From: Streptomyces sp. A0642
Lineage (GTDB): Bacteria; Actinomycetota; Actinomycetes; Streptomycetales; Streptomycetaceae
Length of the DNA: 64,000 bases
Assembly (NCBI RefSeq): GCF_004795105.1
Contig: NZ_SSBL01000014.1
Location: 111,904 to 175,903 of the forward strand
Direction of reading: 5' to 3'
Shown: positions 15,854 through 24,711 of the stretch, piece after piece
Layout: each line of letters starts with the position of its first letter
Numbering within the stretch: the stretch's first letter is position 1
The notes under the pieces: model-generated
Database searches by the model: none
The model's input: only the letters and a program-made list of their open reading frames with translations
Told to the model about the DNA's origin: nothing
Position numbers and translations under genes: made by a program

Positions 15854-18577
15854 GTGCAGATCCCCGCCCTCGCCGACGCCGAGGAACTCTCCTGCGACGT
15901 GCTGGTCGTCGGCGGCGGCACGGCCGGCACGATGGCGGCCCTCACCGCCGCCGAGCGAGGCGCCGCCGTGCTCCTGCTGGAGAAGGCGCACGTCCGTCAC
16001 TCCGGCGCGCTCGCCATGGGCATGGACGGCGTGAACAACGCCGTGATCCCGGGCCGCGCCGAACCCGACGACTACGTCGCCGAGATCACCCGCGCCAACG
16101 ACGGCATCGTCGACCAGTCCACCGTCCGCCAGACCGCGACCCGCGGCTACGCGATGGTGCGGCGGCTGGAGTCGTACGGGGTGAAGTTCGAGAAGGACGA
16201 GCACGGCGAGTACGCGGTGCGCCAGGTCCACCGCTCCGGCTCGTACGTCCTGCCGATGCCCGAGGGCAAGGACGTGAAGAAGGTCCTCTACCGGCAGCTG
16301 CGCCGCCGCGAGATGCGCGAACGCATCCGGATCGAGAACCGCGTCATGCCCGTGCGCATCCTCACCGGTGACGACGGCCGGGCGATCGGCGCGGCCGGCT
16401 TCAACACCCGCACGGGGCGGTTCGTCACGGTCCGCGCGGGCGCCGTCATCCTGGCCACGGGCGCCTGCGGACGGCTCGGGCTGCCGGCCTCCGGGTACCT
16501 CTACGGCACGTACGAGAACCCCACCAACGCCGGTGACGGCTACGCCATGGCGTACCACGCCGGCGCCGAGCTGACCGGCATCGAGTGCTTCCAGATCAAC
16601 CCGCTGATCAAGGACTACAACGGACCGGCCTGCGCGTACGTCGCCAACCCCTTTGGCGGCTACCAGGTCAACCGGCACGGCGAACGCTTCGTGGACTCCG
16701 ACTACTGGTCCGGGCAGATGATGGCGGAGTTCGCGGCCGAGGTGGCCTCCGACCGCGGGCCGGTGTACCTCAAGCTGAGCCACCTCCCCGAGGAGTCGGT
16801 CAGCGCGCTGGAGAACATCCTGCACTCCACGGAACGGCCCACCCGCGGCACGTTCCACGCCGGCCGCGGCCATGACTACCGCACCCACGACATCGAGATG
16901 CACATCTCCGAGATCGGTCTGTGCGGCGGCCATTCGGCCTCCGGGGTCCGGGTCGACGCCCACGCCCGCACCACGGTGGACCGGCTCTACGCGGCCGGGG
17001 ACCTGGCGTGCGTCCCGCACAACTACATGATCGGCGCGTTCGTCTTCGGTGACCTGGCGGGCGAGGACGCGGCCCGGTTCAGGGCGTACGAGGGCGAGTT
17101 GCCCGCCGAACAGCTCCGCGCCGCCCACGAGCTGATCTACCGGCCGCTGCGCCATCCGGACGGGCCGCCGCAGCCTCAGGTCGAGTACAAGCTGCGCCGC
17201 TTCGTGAACGACTACGTCGCGCCGCCCAAGTCCGGCGCCCGGCTCTCGATCGCCCTGGAGTCGTTCGAGCGGATGCGCACCGACCTCGCGGAGATGGGCG
17301 CGAAGACCCCGCACGAACTGATGCGGTGCGCGGAGGTGTCGTTCATCCGGGACTGCGCGGAGATGGCCGCCCGCTCGTCGCTCGCCCGGACGGAGTCCCG
17401 GTGGGGGCTCTACCACGAGCGCACGGACCATCCGGAGCGGGACGACGCGGACTGGTTCCACCACCTGGACCTGTACAAGTCGGCCTCCGGGGCGATGGAG
17501 TTCACGGCCCGGCCGGTGGCGCCGTACCTGGTCCCGGTGGAGGGGTTCGCACCCGCCGGGGGGCCGGTGCGGTGGATCGGCGAGGTGGAGCCGGAGGGCG
17601 TGGGGACGGCGGGCGCGCGGGACGCGGCACCGGTGTCCGCGTCCGCGCGGGCCGCCTCTCCCGCGGTGGCCGACGCGGTCTCCTCCACCTCCCCGCGCAT
17701 CCTGGAACTGCTGGCCCTGGCCGAGGGCGAACCGGACCTCGCCGCTCTCACCCCCTATCTGGACGATCCCGACCCGGCCGTCCGCCGGGCCGCCGTCGCC
17801 GCGCTCACGGAGTCCACCCCGCCGGAGGCGGGCCCCGCCCTGGCGGCCGCGCTCGCCGACCCGGCCGCGCTCGTGCGCGCGGCCGTCGCGGCGTCCCTGC
17901 GCGAACTGGTCGAGGTCCTGGAACCCTCGCCCGCGCTGCGGGCGCCCCTGGTCGCCGCCCTGTCGTCGGCCGACCCGGTGGTCCGCGCCGCCTCCCTCGA
18001 CATCCTGCGGGCGCTGCGGCTCGGCGACGCGGAGCTGTACGCCGACACGCTGACCGACCCGGATCTCGAGGTACGGGTCGAGACCGTCCGGGCCCTGGTG
18101 TCCGTGGACGCGGTGGAGGGGCTGGCCCTGGCCGCCGCCGACGCCGCCCGCGAGGTGCGGGTGGCGGTGGCGAAGGGGCTGGCCGCGGTCCGCTCCCCCG
18201 GCCCCGGCCCTCTCGCCCCGCTGCTGGACGACCCGGACGCGCTGGTCCGCGCGGCGGCCCTTGCCGCGCTCGCGGGGACAGGGTGCCCGCCCTCGTACGC
18301 CGAGCGGGCGGTGGCCGCCCTCGCGGACCCGGCCTGGCGGGTCCGGGCGGGGGCGGCGACGGCCCTGTCCTCGGCGGACCCGGACCGGGCGATCACCCCG
18401 CTGGCCGGTGCGCTGGCAGACCCGAACGCCGATGTGCGCAAGGCGGCGGTGCTGGCGCTGCTGCGTCACCCGGGCGAGGCGGCGGCGCGGGAGGCCCTGG
18501 CGGGGGCGGTGGCGGACCCGGACGCGGATGTGCGGGCGTACGCGGCGAGGGGGACGGCGGCGGTCAACGGCGCGTGA
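15854..18577 (+). CDS. AprA-like FAD oxidoreductase fused to C-terminal HEAT repeats
   Basis: A 907-residue protein starting at GTG. Residues 1 to about 600 form a fumarate reductase/succinate dehydrogenase/AprA-type flavoprotein: dinucleotide motif VLVVGGGTAGTMAAL (16-30), capping-domain region, second FAD motif TTVDRLYAAGDLACVPHNYMIGAF. The family members closest in my reading are alpha subunits of adenylylsulfate reductase. From about residue 614 to the end, roughly nine repeats of about 31 residues with an ADPDxxVRxAAxxAL core form a HEAT/PBS-lyase-like solenoid, a likely docking or scaffold domain not present in AprA. With the AprB-like ferredoxin and the importer it would oxidise or reduce an imported, possibly sulfur-containing, compound. 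The substrate is unknown. Confidence 0.82.
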   Translation: MQIPALADAEELSCDVLVVGGGTAGTMAALTAAERGAAVLLLEKAHVRHSGALAMGMDGVNNAVIPGRAEPDDYVAEITRANDGIVDQSTVRQTATRGYAMVRRLESYGVKFEKDEHGEYAVRQVHRSGSYVLPMPEGKDVKKVLYRQLRRREMRERIRIENRVMPVRILTGDDGRAIGAAGFNTRTGRFVTVRAGAVILATGACGRLGLPASGYLYGTYENPTNAGDGYAMAYHAGAELTGIECFQINPLIKDYNGPACAYVANPFGGYQVNRHGERFVDSDYWSGQMMAEFAAEVASDRGPVYLKLSHLPEESVSALENILHSTERPTRGTFHAGRGHDYRTHDIEMHISEIGLCGGHSASGVRVDAHARTTVDRLYAAGDLACVPHNYMIGAFVFGDLAGEDAARFRAYEGELPAEQLRAAHELIYRPLRHPDGPPQPQVEYKLRRFVNDYVAPPKSGARLSIALESFERMRTDLAEMGAKTPHELMRCAEVSFIRDCAEMAARSSLARTESRWGLYHERTDHPERDDADWFHHLDLYKSASGAMEFTARPVAPYLVPVEGFAPAGGPVRWIGEVEPEGVGTAGARDAAPVSASARAASPAVADAVSSTSPRILELLALAEGEPDLAALTPYLDDPDPAVRRAAVAALTESTPPEAGPALAAALADPAALVRAAVAASLRELVEVLEPSPALRAPLVAALSSADPVVRAASLDILRALRLGDAELYADTLTDPDLEVRVETVRALVSVDAVEGLALAAADAAREVRVAVAKGLAAVRSPGPGPLAPLLDDPDALVRAAALAALAGTGCPPSYAERAVAALADPAWRVRAGAATALSSADPDRAITPLAGALADPNADVRKAAVLALLRHPGEAAAREALAGAVADPDADVRAYAARGTAAVNGA

Positions 18578-18663
18578 CTCGTGCACACGTTCAGGCAAGC
18601 CCGAGCCGGTTCCGTGCGGATACGCTGGACGGACCCGCCAGACTCCGGCCCATGGGAGCACTG

Positions 18664-19272
18664 ATGAGCGTCGAGCCCGAGGCCCCCGAGCCGCGGTGGG
18701 CGGTCCCGCCCGTGGGCGGCTGGACCGCCGATGACCTGGACACGCTTCCGAATCTGCCTCCGCACACGGAGCTGATCGACGGGAGCTTGGTTTTCGTGAG
18801 TCCGCAGACCCTTTTTCATTCGCGGGCGGTCGACTTTTTCAATTGGCAGTTGCAGTCGCTGGCTCCGCCCGAGCTTGAGGTTGTGCGGGAATTCACCATC
18901 GACGTCGACTTCCAGAACAGGCCCGAACCCGATGTCGTCGTCGTCCGCGCCGACGCCGTCGAAAGTCTGCGCCAGACGCGCTTCCCCGCGAGCAGCGTGC
19001 TGCTCGCCATCGAGGTCGTGTCCGACGAGTCCGTCACCCGTGACCGGGAGACCAAGCCCGTGAAGTACGCGCGGGCGAGGATCCCGCACTACTGGCGGGT
19101 GGAGAACCAGGACGGCCGCGCGGTCGTCTACGTCTTCGAACTGGAGCCGGCGACCGGGGCCTACACCTCCACCGGGATCTTCCACGACCGGATGAAGGTC
19201 TCCGCGCCGTTCCCGGTCGATCTGGACCTCACCGCGATCGTGTCGCGGCGCCGGGGGGCGGACCCGCAGTAG
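18664..19272 (+). CDS. Uma2-family (PD-(D/E)XK) endonuclease-like protein
   Basis: A 202-residue protein of the Uma2/DUF820 family, restriction-nuclease-like folds that are abundant in Streptomyces and cyanobacteria with unknown targets. The motifs are HTELIDGSLVFVSP, then RPEPDVVVVRAD, LLAIEVVSDESVTRDRETKPVKYARARIPHYWRV, giving the D...ExV...K active-site pattern. The ATG at 18664 follows GGGAG by 6 nt, which is better than an in-frame ATG at 18652. TACGCT at 18621-18626 is a possible -10. It stands alone, convergent with recQ. Confidence 0.82.
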   Translation: MSVEPEAPEPRWAVPPVGGWTADDLDTLPNLPPHTELIDGSLVFVSPQTLFHSRAVDFFNWQLQSLAPPELEVVREFTIDVDFQNRPEPDVVVVRADAVESLRQTRFPASSVLLAIEVVSDESVTRDRETKPVKYARARIPHYWRVENQDGRAVVYVFELEPATGAYTSTGIFHDRMKVSAPFPVDLDLTAIVSRRRGADPQ

Positions 19273-19299
19273 CCCGCCGCACCCGTCCCCGCCCCCGCC

Positions 19300-21339
19300 T
19301 CACTCGTACTCCGGCGGCTCCTCGTCCCAGCCGAACTCCGGGTCGGCGGCCGGGGCGGGCACGCGCGCGGAAGCAGCGTGAGCCGGGGCAGCCGGGGCCG
19401 GGGCAGCGTGAGCCGGGGCCGGGAGTGCTTCCGTGGGGGCTGCGGGTTCCGCATCGCCCGGGAGCTCCGCCAGCACCTCCAGCACCCCCTCCCCGTACGT
19501 CGCCAGCTTCTTCTCCCCCAGGCCGCTGATCCCGCCCAGCTCGCCGAGCGACGACGGCCGGACCGTCGCGATCTCGCGCAGCGTCGCGTCGTGGAAGATC
19601 ACATACGCGGGGAGGCCGAGCTCCTTGGCCTGGGCGCCGCGCCAGGCGCGCAGCGCCTCGAAGACCGGGACGGCCGTCTCGGGGAGGTCGGCGGCCACGG
19701 CCGCCTTGCCCTTGCGCTCGCCCCTCGACGAGGAGCGGGACGTCGTGGGCTGCTTCGGCTCCTTGCGCAGCAGCACCTCGCGTTCCCGGCCGAGCACGGA
19801 ACCGCTCTCCTCCGTCAGCGTCAGGGTGCCGTACTCGCCCTCGACGGCGATCAGGCCCTGGGCCAGCAGCTGCCGGACCACGCCCCGCCACTCCGCCTCG
19901 GCCAGCTCCTCGCCGATGCCGAACACCGAGAGCTGGTCGTGGTCGAACTGGATGACCTTCGCGGTCTTGCGGCCGAGCAGGATGTCGATGATCTGGCCGG
20001 CGCCGAACTTCTGTCCGCGCTCCCGCTGCAGCCGGACCACCGTGGACAGCAGTTTCTGCGAGACGACCGTGCCGTCCCAGGTCTCGGGCGGGGCCAGGCA
20101 GGTGTCGCAGTTGCCGCAGGAGGAAGCCGCGGGGTCCTGGCCGAAGTACGTGAGCAGCTGGGCCCGGCGGCACTGGACGGTCTCGCAGAGCGCCAGCATG
20201 GAGTCCAGGTGCGCGGCCGCGCGGCGGCGGAACGCCTCGTCGCCCTCCCCGCCCTGGATGAGCTTGCGCTGCTGGACGACGTCCTGGAGTCCGTACGCCA
20301 TCCAGGCCGTGGACGGGGCTCCGTCACGGCCCGCCCGGCCGGTCTCCTGGTAGTAGCCCTCGACGGACTTCGGCAGGTCGAGGTGGGCGACGAAGCGCAC
20401 GTCCGGCTTGTCGATGCCCATCCCGAAGGCGATCGTCGCGACGACGACGAGGCCCTCCTCACGCAGGAACCGGGACTGGTGGAGCGCACGGGTCCCGGCG
20501 TCCAGACCCGCGTGGTACGGGACGGCCTCGATCCCGTTGCGGCAGAGGTATTCGGCGGTCTTCTCCGTGGAGTTGCGGGAGAGGCAGTAGACGATGCCCG
20601 CGTCCCCGTCGTGCTCCTCCTTGAGGAAGGTCAGCAGTTGCTTCTTCGGGTCGGACTTCCCGACGATGCGGTACTGGATGTTCGGCCGGTCGAAGCTGGC
20701 CACGAAGTGCTTGGCGTCGGGCATGCCGAGGCGCTGGGTGATCTCGCGGTGCGTGGCGCCGGTCGCCGTGGCCGTCAGGGCGATGCGCGGGACGTCGGGC
20801 CAGCGCTCGCCCAGCACGGACAGGGTCAGGTAGTCGGGCCGGAAGTCGTGGCCCCACTGGGCGACGCAGTGCGCCTCGTCGATCGCGAAGACGGAGATCT
20901 CGCCGCGGGAGAGCAGACCGAGGGTGGAGTCCAGGCGGAGCCGTTCCGGGGCCAGGTACAGCAGGTCGAGCTCGCCCGCGAGGAACTGCGCCTCCATCGA
21001 GCGGCGCTCGTCGAAGTCCTGGGTGGAGTTGATGAACCCGGCCCGCACGCCGAGGGCCCGCAGCGCGTCCACCTGGTCCTGCATCAGGGCGATCAGCGGT
21101 GAGACGACGATGCCGGTGCCCCGGCGGACGAGGGCCGGGATCTGGTAGCAGAGGGACTTGCCGCCACCGGTCGGCATGAGCACGACGGCATCCCCGCCCG
21201 CCACCACGTGGTCGACGACCGCTTCCTGCTCGCCGCGGAACGTCTCGTACCCGAAGACCCGGTGCAGCGTCTGCCGCGCCTCGCTCTCGGTCACGTCCTT
21301 CGTCATGTCCGTCACGCCTGTCCCGTCCGTCATGCTCAT
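19300..21339 (-). CDS. recQ: ATP-dependent DNA helicase RecQ
   Basis: A 679-residue superfamily 2 helicase. Walker A LMPTGGGKSLCYQIP, DEAH box AIDEAHCVAQWGHDFRP, motif VI QETGRAGRDG, zinc-binding cysteines in CRRAQLL...CGNCDTC, winged-helix domain, and an HRDC domain near residues 545-615 (ALRAWRGAQAKELGLPAYVIFHDATL). A tail rich in Pro/Ala and repeated APAHAAPAPA follows. It unwinds DNA 3'-5' in recombination repair. It lies downstream of nuoN on the same strand but behind a strong terminator, so it should have its own promoter. Confidence 0.95.
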   Translation of the reverse strand: MSMTDGTGVTDMTKDVTESEARQTLHRVFGYETFRGEQEAVVDHVVAGGDAVVLMPTGGGKSLCYQIPALVRRGTGIVVSPLIALMQDQVDALRALGVRAGFINSTQDFDERRSMEAQFLAGELDLLYLAPERLRLDSTLGLLSRGEISVFAIDEAHCVAQWGHDFRPDYLTLSVLGERWPDVPRIALTATATGATHREITQRLGMPDAKHFVASFDRPNIQYRIVGKSDPKKQLLTFLKEEHDGDAGIVYCLSRNSTEKTAEYLCRNGIEAVPYHAGLDAGTRALHQSRFLREEGLVVVATIAFGMGIDKPDVRFVAHLDLPKSVEGYYQETGRAGRDGAPSTAWMAYGLQDVVQQRKLIQGGEGDEAFRRRAAAHLDSMLALCETVQCRRAQLLTYFGQDPAASSCGNCDTCLAPPETWDGTVVSQKLLSTVVRLQRERGQKFGAGQIIDILLGRKTAKVIQFDHDQLSVFGIGEELAEAEWRGVVRQLLAQGLIAVEGEYGTLTLTEESGSVLGREREVLLRKEPKQPTTSRSSSRGERKGKAAVAADLPETAVPVFEALRAWRGAQAKELGLPAYVIFHDATLREIATVRPSSLGELGGISGLGEKKLATYGEGVLEVLAELPGDAEPAAPTEALPAPAHAAPAPAAPAHAASARVPAPAADPEFGWDEEPPEYE

Positions 21340-21415
21340 CGCCCTGTTCCCCCGCTATGCGTCCCGTTCTGTCCCCGCGCTCTCCCCTGCCACGATAAGC
21401 GCCGCCTACGACAAC

Positions 21416-21447
21416 GCCGGACGGGCTTGACTTCAAGCCCGTCCGGC
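21416..21447 (-). terminator. Terminator of the nuo operon
   Basis: GCCGGACGGGCTT (21416-21428) and AAGCCCGTCCGGC (21435-21447) form a perfect 13-bp stem with loop GACTTC. It lies 28 nt past the nuoN stop, between nuoN and recQ on the minus strand, and should end the 16-kb nuo transcript. Confidence 0.85.
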
Positions 21448-21474
21448 GCGGTCCCCGCAGGTGGTGCGTCCCCG

Positions 21475-23139
21475 TTACCTCACGAACACTCCGGCCTGGC
21501 TCGCCAGGTCCAGGAAGTACTGCGGGGCCAGGCCCAGCACCAGGGTGACCCCGACGCCGACCGCGATCGTGGTCATCGTCAGCGGCGACGGAACGGCGAC
21601 CGTGGGGCCGTCCGCCTTCGGCTCGCTGAAGAACATCAGCACGATGACCCGGATGTAGAAGAACGCGGCGATCGCGGAGGAGATCACACCGACGAGCACC
21701 AGTCCGCTCGCACCGCCCTCGGCCGCGGCCTTGAACACCGCGAACTTCCCGGAGAAGCCCGAGGTGAGCGGAATGCCGGCGAACGCCAGCAGGAACACCG
21801 CGAAGACCGCGGCGACCAGCGGGGAGCGCCGGCCGAGCCCCGCCCACTTCGACAGGTGCGTCGCCTCGCCGCCCGCGTCGCGCACCAGGGTGACGACGGC
21901 GAAGGCGCCGACCGTCACGAAGGAGTACGTGGCCAGGTAGAACAGGACCGAGGAGATGCCCTGCGGGGTGGCCGCGATGACACCGGCGAGGATGAATCCG
22001 GCGTGCGCGATCGAGGAGTAGGCCAGCAGCCGCTTGATGTCGGTCTGGGTGATGGCGACGACCGCGCCGCCCACCATCGTGACGATCGCGATGCCCCACA
22101 TGACCGGGCGCAGGTCCCAGGTGAGGCCCGGCAGCACCACGTACAGCAGGCGCAGCAGCGCACCGAACGCGGCGACCTTCGTGGCCGCGGCCATGAAGCC
22201 GGTGACCGGGGTCGGGGCGCCCTGGTAGACGTCCGGGGTCCACATGTGGAACGGGACGGCGCCGACCTTGAAGAGCAGACCGGTCAGGATCATCGCGCCG
22301 CCGATCAGCAGCAGCACGTCATTGCCCATGGTGTCGGCGAGCGCCGGGTCGATCTGCTGGATCGACCCGTCGACGACGGTCGCGATCCGGGCGTACGAGA
22401 CGGAGCCCGCGTATCCGTAGAGCAGGGCGATCCCGAAGAGCAGGAACGCCGAGGAGAAGGCGCCGAGCAGGAAGTACTTCACCGCGGCCTCCTGCGACAG
22501 CAGCCGCTTGCGACGGGCCACGGCGCACAGGAGGTAGAGCGGGAGCGAGAAGACTTCCAGGGCCACGAACAGCGTCAGCAGGTCGTTGGCCGCCGGGAAG
22601 ACGAGCATGCCCGCCACCGCGAAGAGGAGCAGCGGGAAGACCTCGGTGGTGGTGAAGCCGGCCCTGACGGCCGCCTTCTCGCTGTCGCTGCCGGGGACCG
22701 AGGCGGCCTGCGCGGCGAACGAGTCGACGCGGCTGCCGTGCGACTCGGGGTCGAGCCGCCGCTCGGCGAAGGTGAAGACGGCGACCAGCGACGTCAGCAG
22801 GATGACGCCCTGGAGGAACAGGGCGGGCCCGTCGACGGCGATGGCGCCCATGGCGGCGATGTGCGCCTTGGTCGTGCCGTATCCGGCGGCCGCCAGGCCG
22901 ATGACCGCGGCGAACGCGGCGACCAGGGCGACGACGGCCAGGAACACCTGCGTGTGGTAGCGGGCCCGGCGCGGTACGAAGGCCTCGGCGAGCACGCCCA
23001 GGACGGCGGCTCCGATGACGATCAGGACCGGCGTCAGCTGGGTGTACTCGATGACCGGTGCCTGGAACTTCTGGTCCGGGGCGGCCGATGTCACCCCGCC
23101 CGCCATGGTCCACAGGCTGTGGACAGCTGTTGCGCTCAC
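21475..23139 (-). CDS. nuoN: NADH-quinone oxidoreductase subunit N
   Basis: A 554-residue antiporter-like proton-pumping subunit of complex I with about 14 spans. The Mrp-like core includes LFKVGAVPFHMWTPDVYQGAPTPVTGFMA, with the conserved Lys and the broken-helix region, and AYSSIAHAGFILAG. It is the last gene of the operon and overlaps nuoM by 4 nt. The terminator follows 28 nt after the stop. Confidence 0.95.
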   Translation of the reverse strand: MSATAVHSLWTMAGGVTSAAPDQKFQAPVIEYTQLTPVLIVIGAAVLGVLAEAFVPRRARYHTQVFLAVVALVAAFAAVIGLAAAGYGTTKAHIAAMGAIAVDGPALFLQGVILLTSLVAVFTFAERRLDPESHGSRVDSFAAQAASVPGSDSEKAAVRAGFTTTEVFPLLLFAVAGMLVFPAANDLLTLFVALEVFSLPLYLLCAVARRKRLLSQEAAVKYFLLGAFSSAFLLFGIALLYGYAGSVSYARIATVVDGSIQQIDPALADTMGNDVLLLIGGAMILTGLLFKVGAVPFHMWTPDVYQGAPTPVTGFMAAATKVAAFGALLRLLYVVLPGLTWDLRPVMWGIAIVTMVGGAVVAITQTDIKRLLAYSSIAHAGFILAGVIAATPQGISSVLFYLATYSFVTVGAFAVVTLVRDAGGEATHLSKWAGLGRRSPLVAAVFAVFLLAFAGIPLTSGFSGKFAVFKAAAEGGASGLVLVGVISSAIAAFFYIRVIVLMFFSEPKADGPTVAVPSPLTMTTIAVGVGVTLVLGLAPQYFLDLASQAGVFVR

Positions 23140-24707
23140 TTGGCGGCCTCCACCTCGGGCTGGGGGTCCTTCTTCTGTACGTCCGACATGGTGTGCTGCA
23201 CCGCCGGGTTGACGATCTCCGTCAGCGGCTTGGGGTAGACGCCCAGGAAGATCAGCAGGGCGATCAGCGGGACCACCACCACCAGCTCACGGGCCTTGAG
23301 GTCCGCCATGCCCTGGACCTCCGCCTTGACCGGTCCGGTCATCGTCCGCTGGTAGAGGACGAGGACGTAGAGCGCGGCGAGCACGATCCCGGTGGTGGCG
23401 ATGATGCCGACCGCCGGATACGCGGCGAACGCGCCGACCAGGACCAGGAACTCACTGACGAACGGGGCCAGCCCCGGCAGCGACAGCGTGGCCAGGCCGC
23501 CGATCAGGAAGGTGCCGGCCAGGACCGGGGCCACCTTCTGCACTCCGCCGTAGTCGGCGATGAGCCGCGAACCGCGCCGGGTGATCAGGAAGCCCGCCAC
23601 CAGCATCAGCGCGGCGGTCGAGATGCCGTGGTTGACCATGTAGAGCGTCGCGCCCGACTGCCCCTGGCTGGTCATCGCGAAGATGCCCAGGATGATGAAG
23701 CCGAAGTGCGAGATCGACGCGTAGGCGATCAGCCTCTTGATGTCCCGCTGGCCGACGGCGAGCAGCGCCCCGTAGACGATGCTGATCAGCGCCAGCACCA
23801 GGATGACGGGCGTGGCCCACTTGCTGGCCTCCGGGAAGAGCTGGAGGCAGAAGCGCAGCATCGCGAAGGTGCCGACCTTGTCGACGACCGCGGTGATCAG
23901 CACGGCGACCGGGGTGGTCGCCTCGCCCATGGCGTTGGGCAGCCAGGTGTGCAGCGGCCACAGCGGGGCCTTCACCGCGAAGGCGAAGAAGAACCCGAGG
24001 AAGAGCCAGCGCTCGGTGCTCGTCGCCATCGAGAGCGAGCCGTCGGCCCGGGCCGCGGCGATCTCGGAGAGCGAGAACGTCCCCGTCACCACGTACAGCC
24101 CGATGACCGCGGCCAGCATGATGAGCCCGCCGACCAGGTTGTAGAGAAGGAACTTGACCGCGGCGTACGAGCGTTGGGCCGCCGCGTTCTCGTCGGTCCC
24201 GGAGTGGGCCCGGTCGCCGAAGCCGCCGATGAGGAAGTACATCGGGATGAGCATGGCTTCGAACAGGATGTAGAAGAGGAAGACGTCGGTAGCGACGAAG
24301 GACAGGACCACCATCGCTTCGACCATCAGGATCAGGGCGAAGAAGCCCTGGGTGGGGCGCCAGCGCGAGGAGTTCGTCTCCAGGGGGTCGGCGTCGTGCC
24401 AGCCGGCCAGGATGACGAAGGGGATCAGCAGGGCCGTGAGCGCCATGAGCACCAGGCCGATGCCGTCCACCCCCAGCTCGTACCGCACGCCGAAGTCCTT
24501 GATCCAGGCGTGCGATTCGGTGAGCTGGTAGCGGCTGCCGCCGGGCTCGAAGCGGGCGAGCGCGATGCCCGCCAGCACGAGGGTGCCCAGTGAGAACGCG
24601 AGCGCCAGCCATTTGGCGGCGGTGCGCCGGGCCGCCGGGACGGCGGCGGTGGCGACCGCGCCGATCGCCGGGAGCGCCGCCGTCGCTGTCAGGAGGGGAA
24701 AGGACAT
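23136..24707 (-). CDS. nuoM: NADH-quinone oxidoreductase subunit M
   Basis: A 523-residue antiporter-like membrane subunit that pumps protons in complex I. FFFAFAVKAPLWPLHTWLPNAMGEATTPVAVLI carries the conserved Lys and Pro of the half-closed channel, and ISHFGFIILGIFA follows. The upstream nuoL gene ends 4 nt before its ATG, and it overlaps nuoN by 4 nt. Confidence 0.95.
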   Translation of the reverse strand: MSFPLLTATAALPAIGAVATAAVPAARRTAAKWLALAFSLGTLVLAGIALARFEPGGSRYQLTESHAWIKDFGVRYELGVDGIGLVLMALTALLIPFVILAGWHDADPLETNSSRWRPTQGFFALILMVEAMVVLSFVATDVFLFYILFEAMLIPMYFLIGGFGDRAHSGTDENAAAQRSYAAVKFLLYNLVGGLIMLAAVIGLYVVTGTFSLSEIAAARADGSLSMATSTERWLFLGFFFAFAVKAPLWPLHTWLPNAMGEATTPVAVLITAVVDKVGTFAMLRFCLQLFPEASKWATPVILVLALISIVYGALLAVGQRDIKRLIAYASISHFGFIILGIFAMTSQGQSGATLYMVNHGISTAALMLVAGFLITRRGSRLIADYGGVQKVAPVLAGTFLIGGLATLSLPGLAPFVSEFLVLVGAFAAYPAVGIIATTGIVLAALYVLVLYQRTMTGPVKAEVQGMADLKARELVVVVPLIALLIFLGVYPKPLTEIVNPAVQHTMSDVQKKDPQPEVEAAK

Positions 24708-24711
24708 GTGA

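Noticed and set aside
14654..18661. Open frame of over 1,300 codons antisense to the ABC/AprA operon
   Set aside because: Low-complexity shadow; the plus strand has intact permease, ATPase and flavoprotein motifs.
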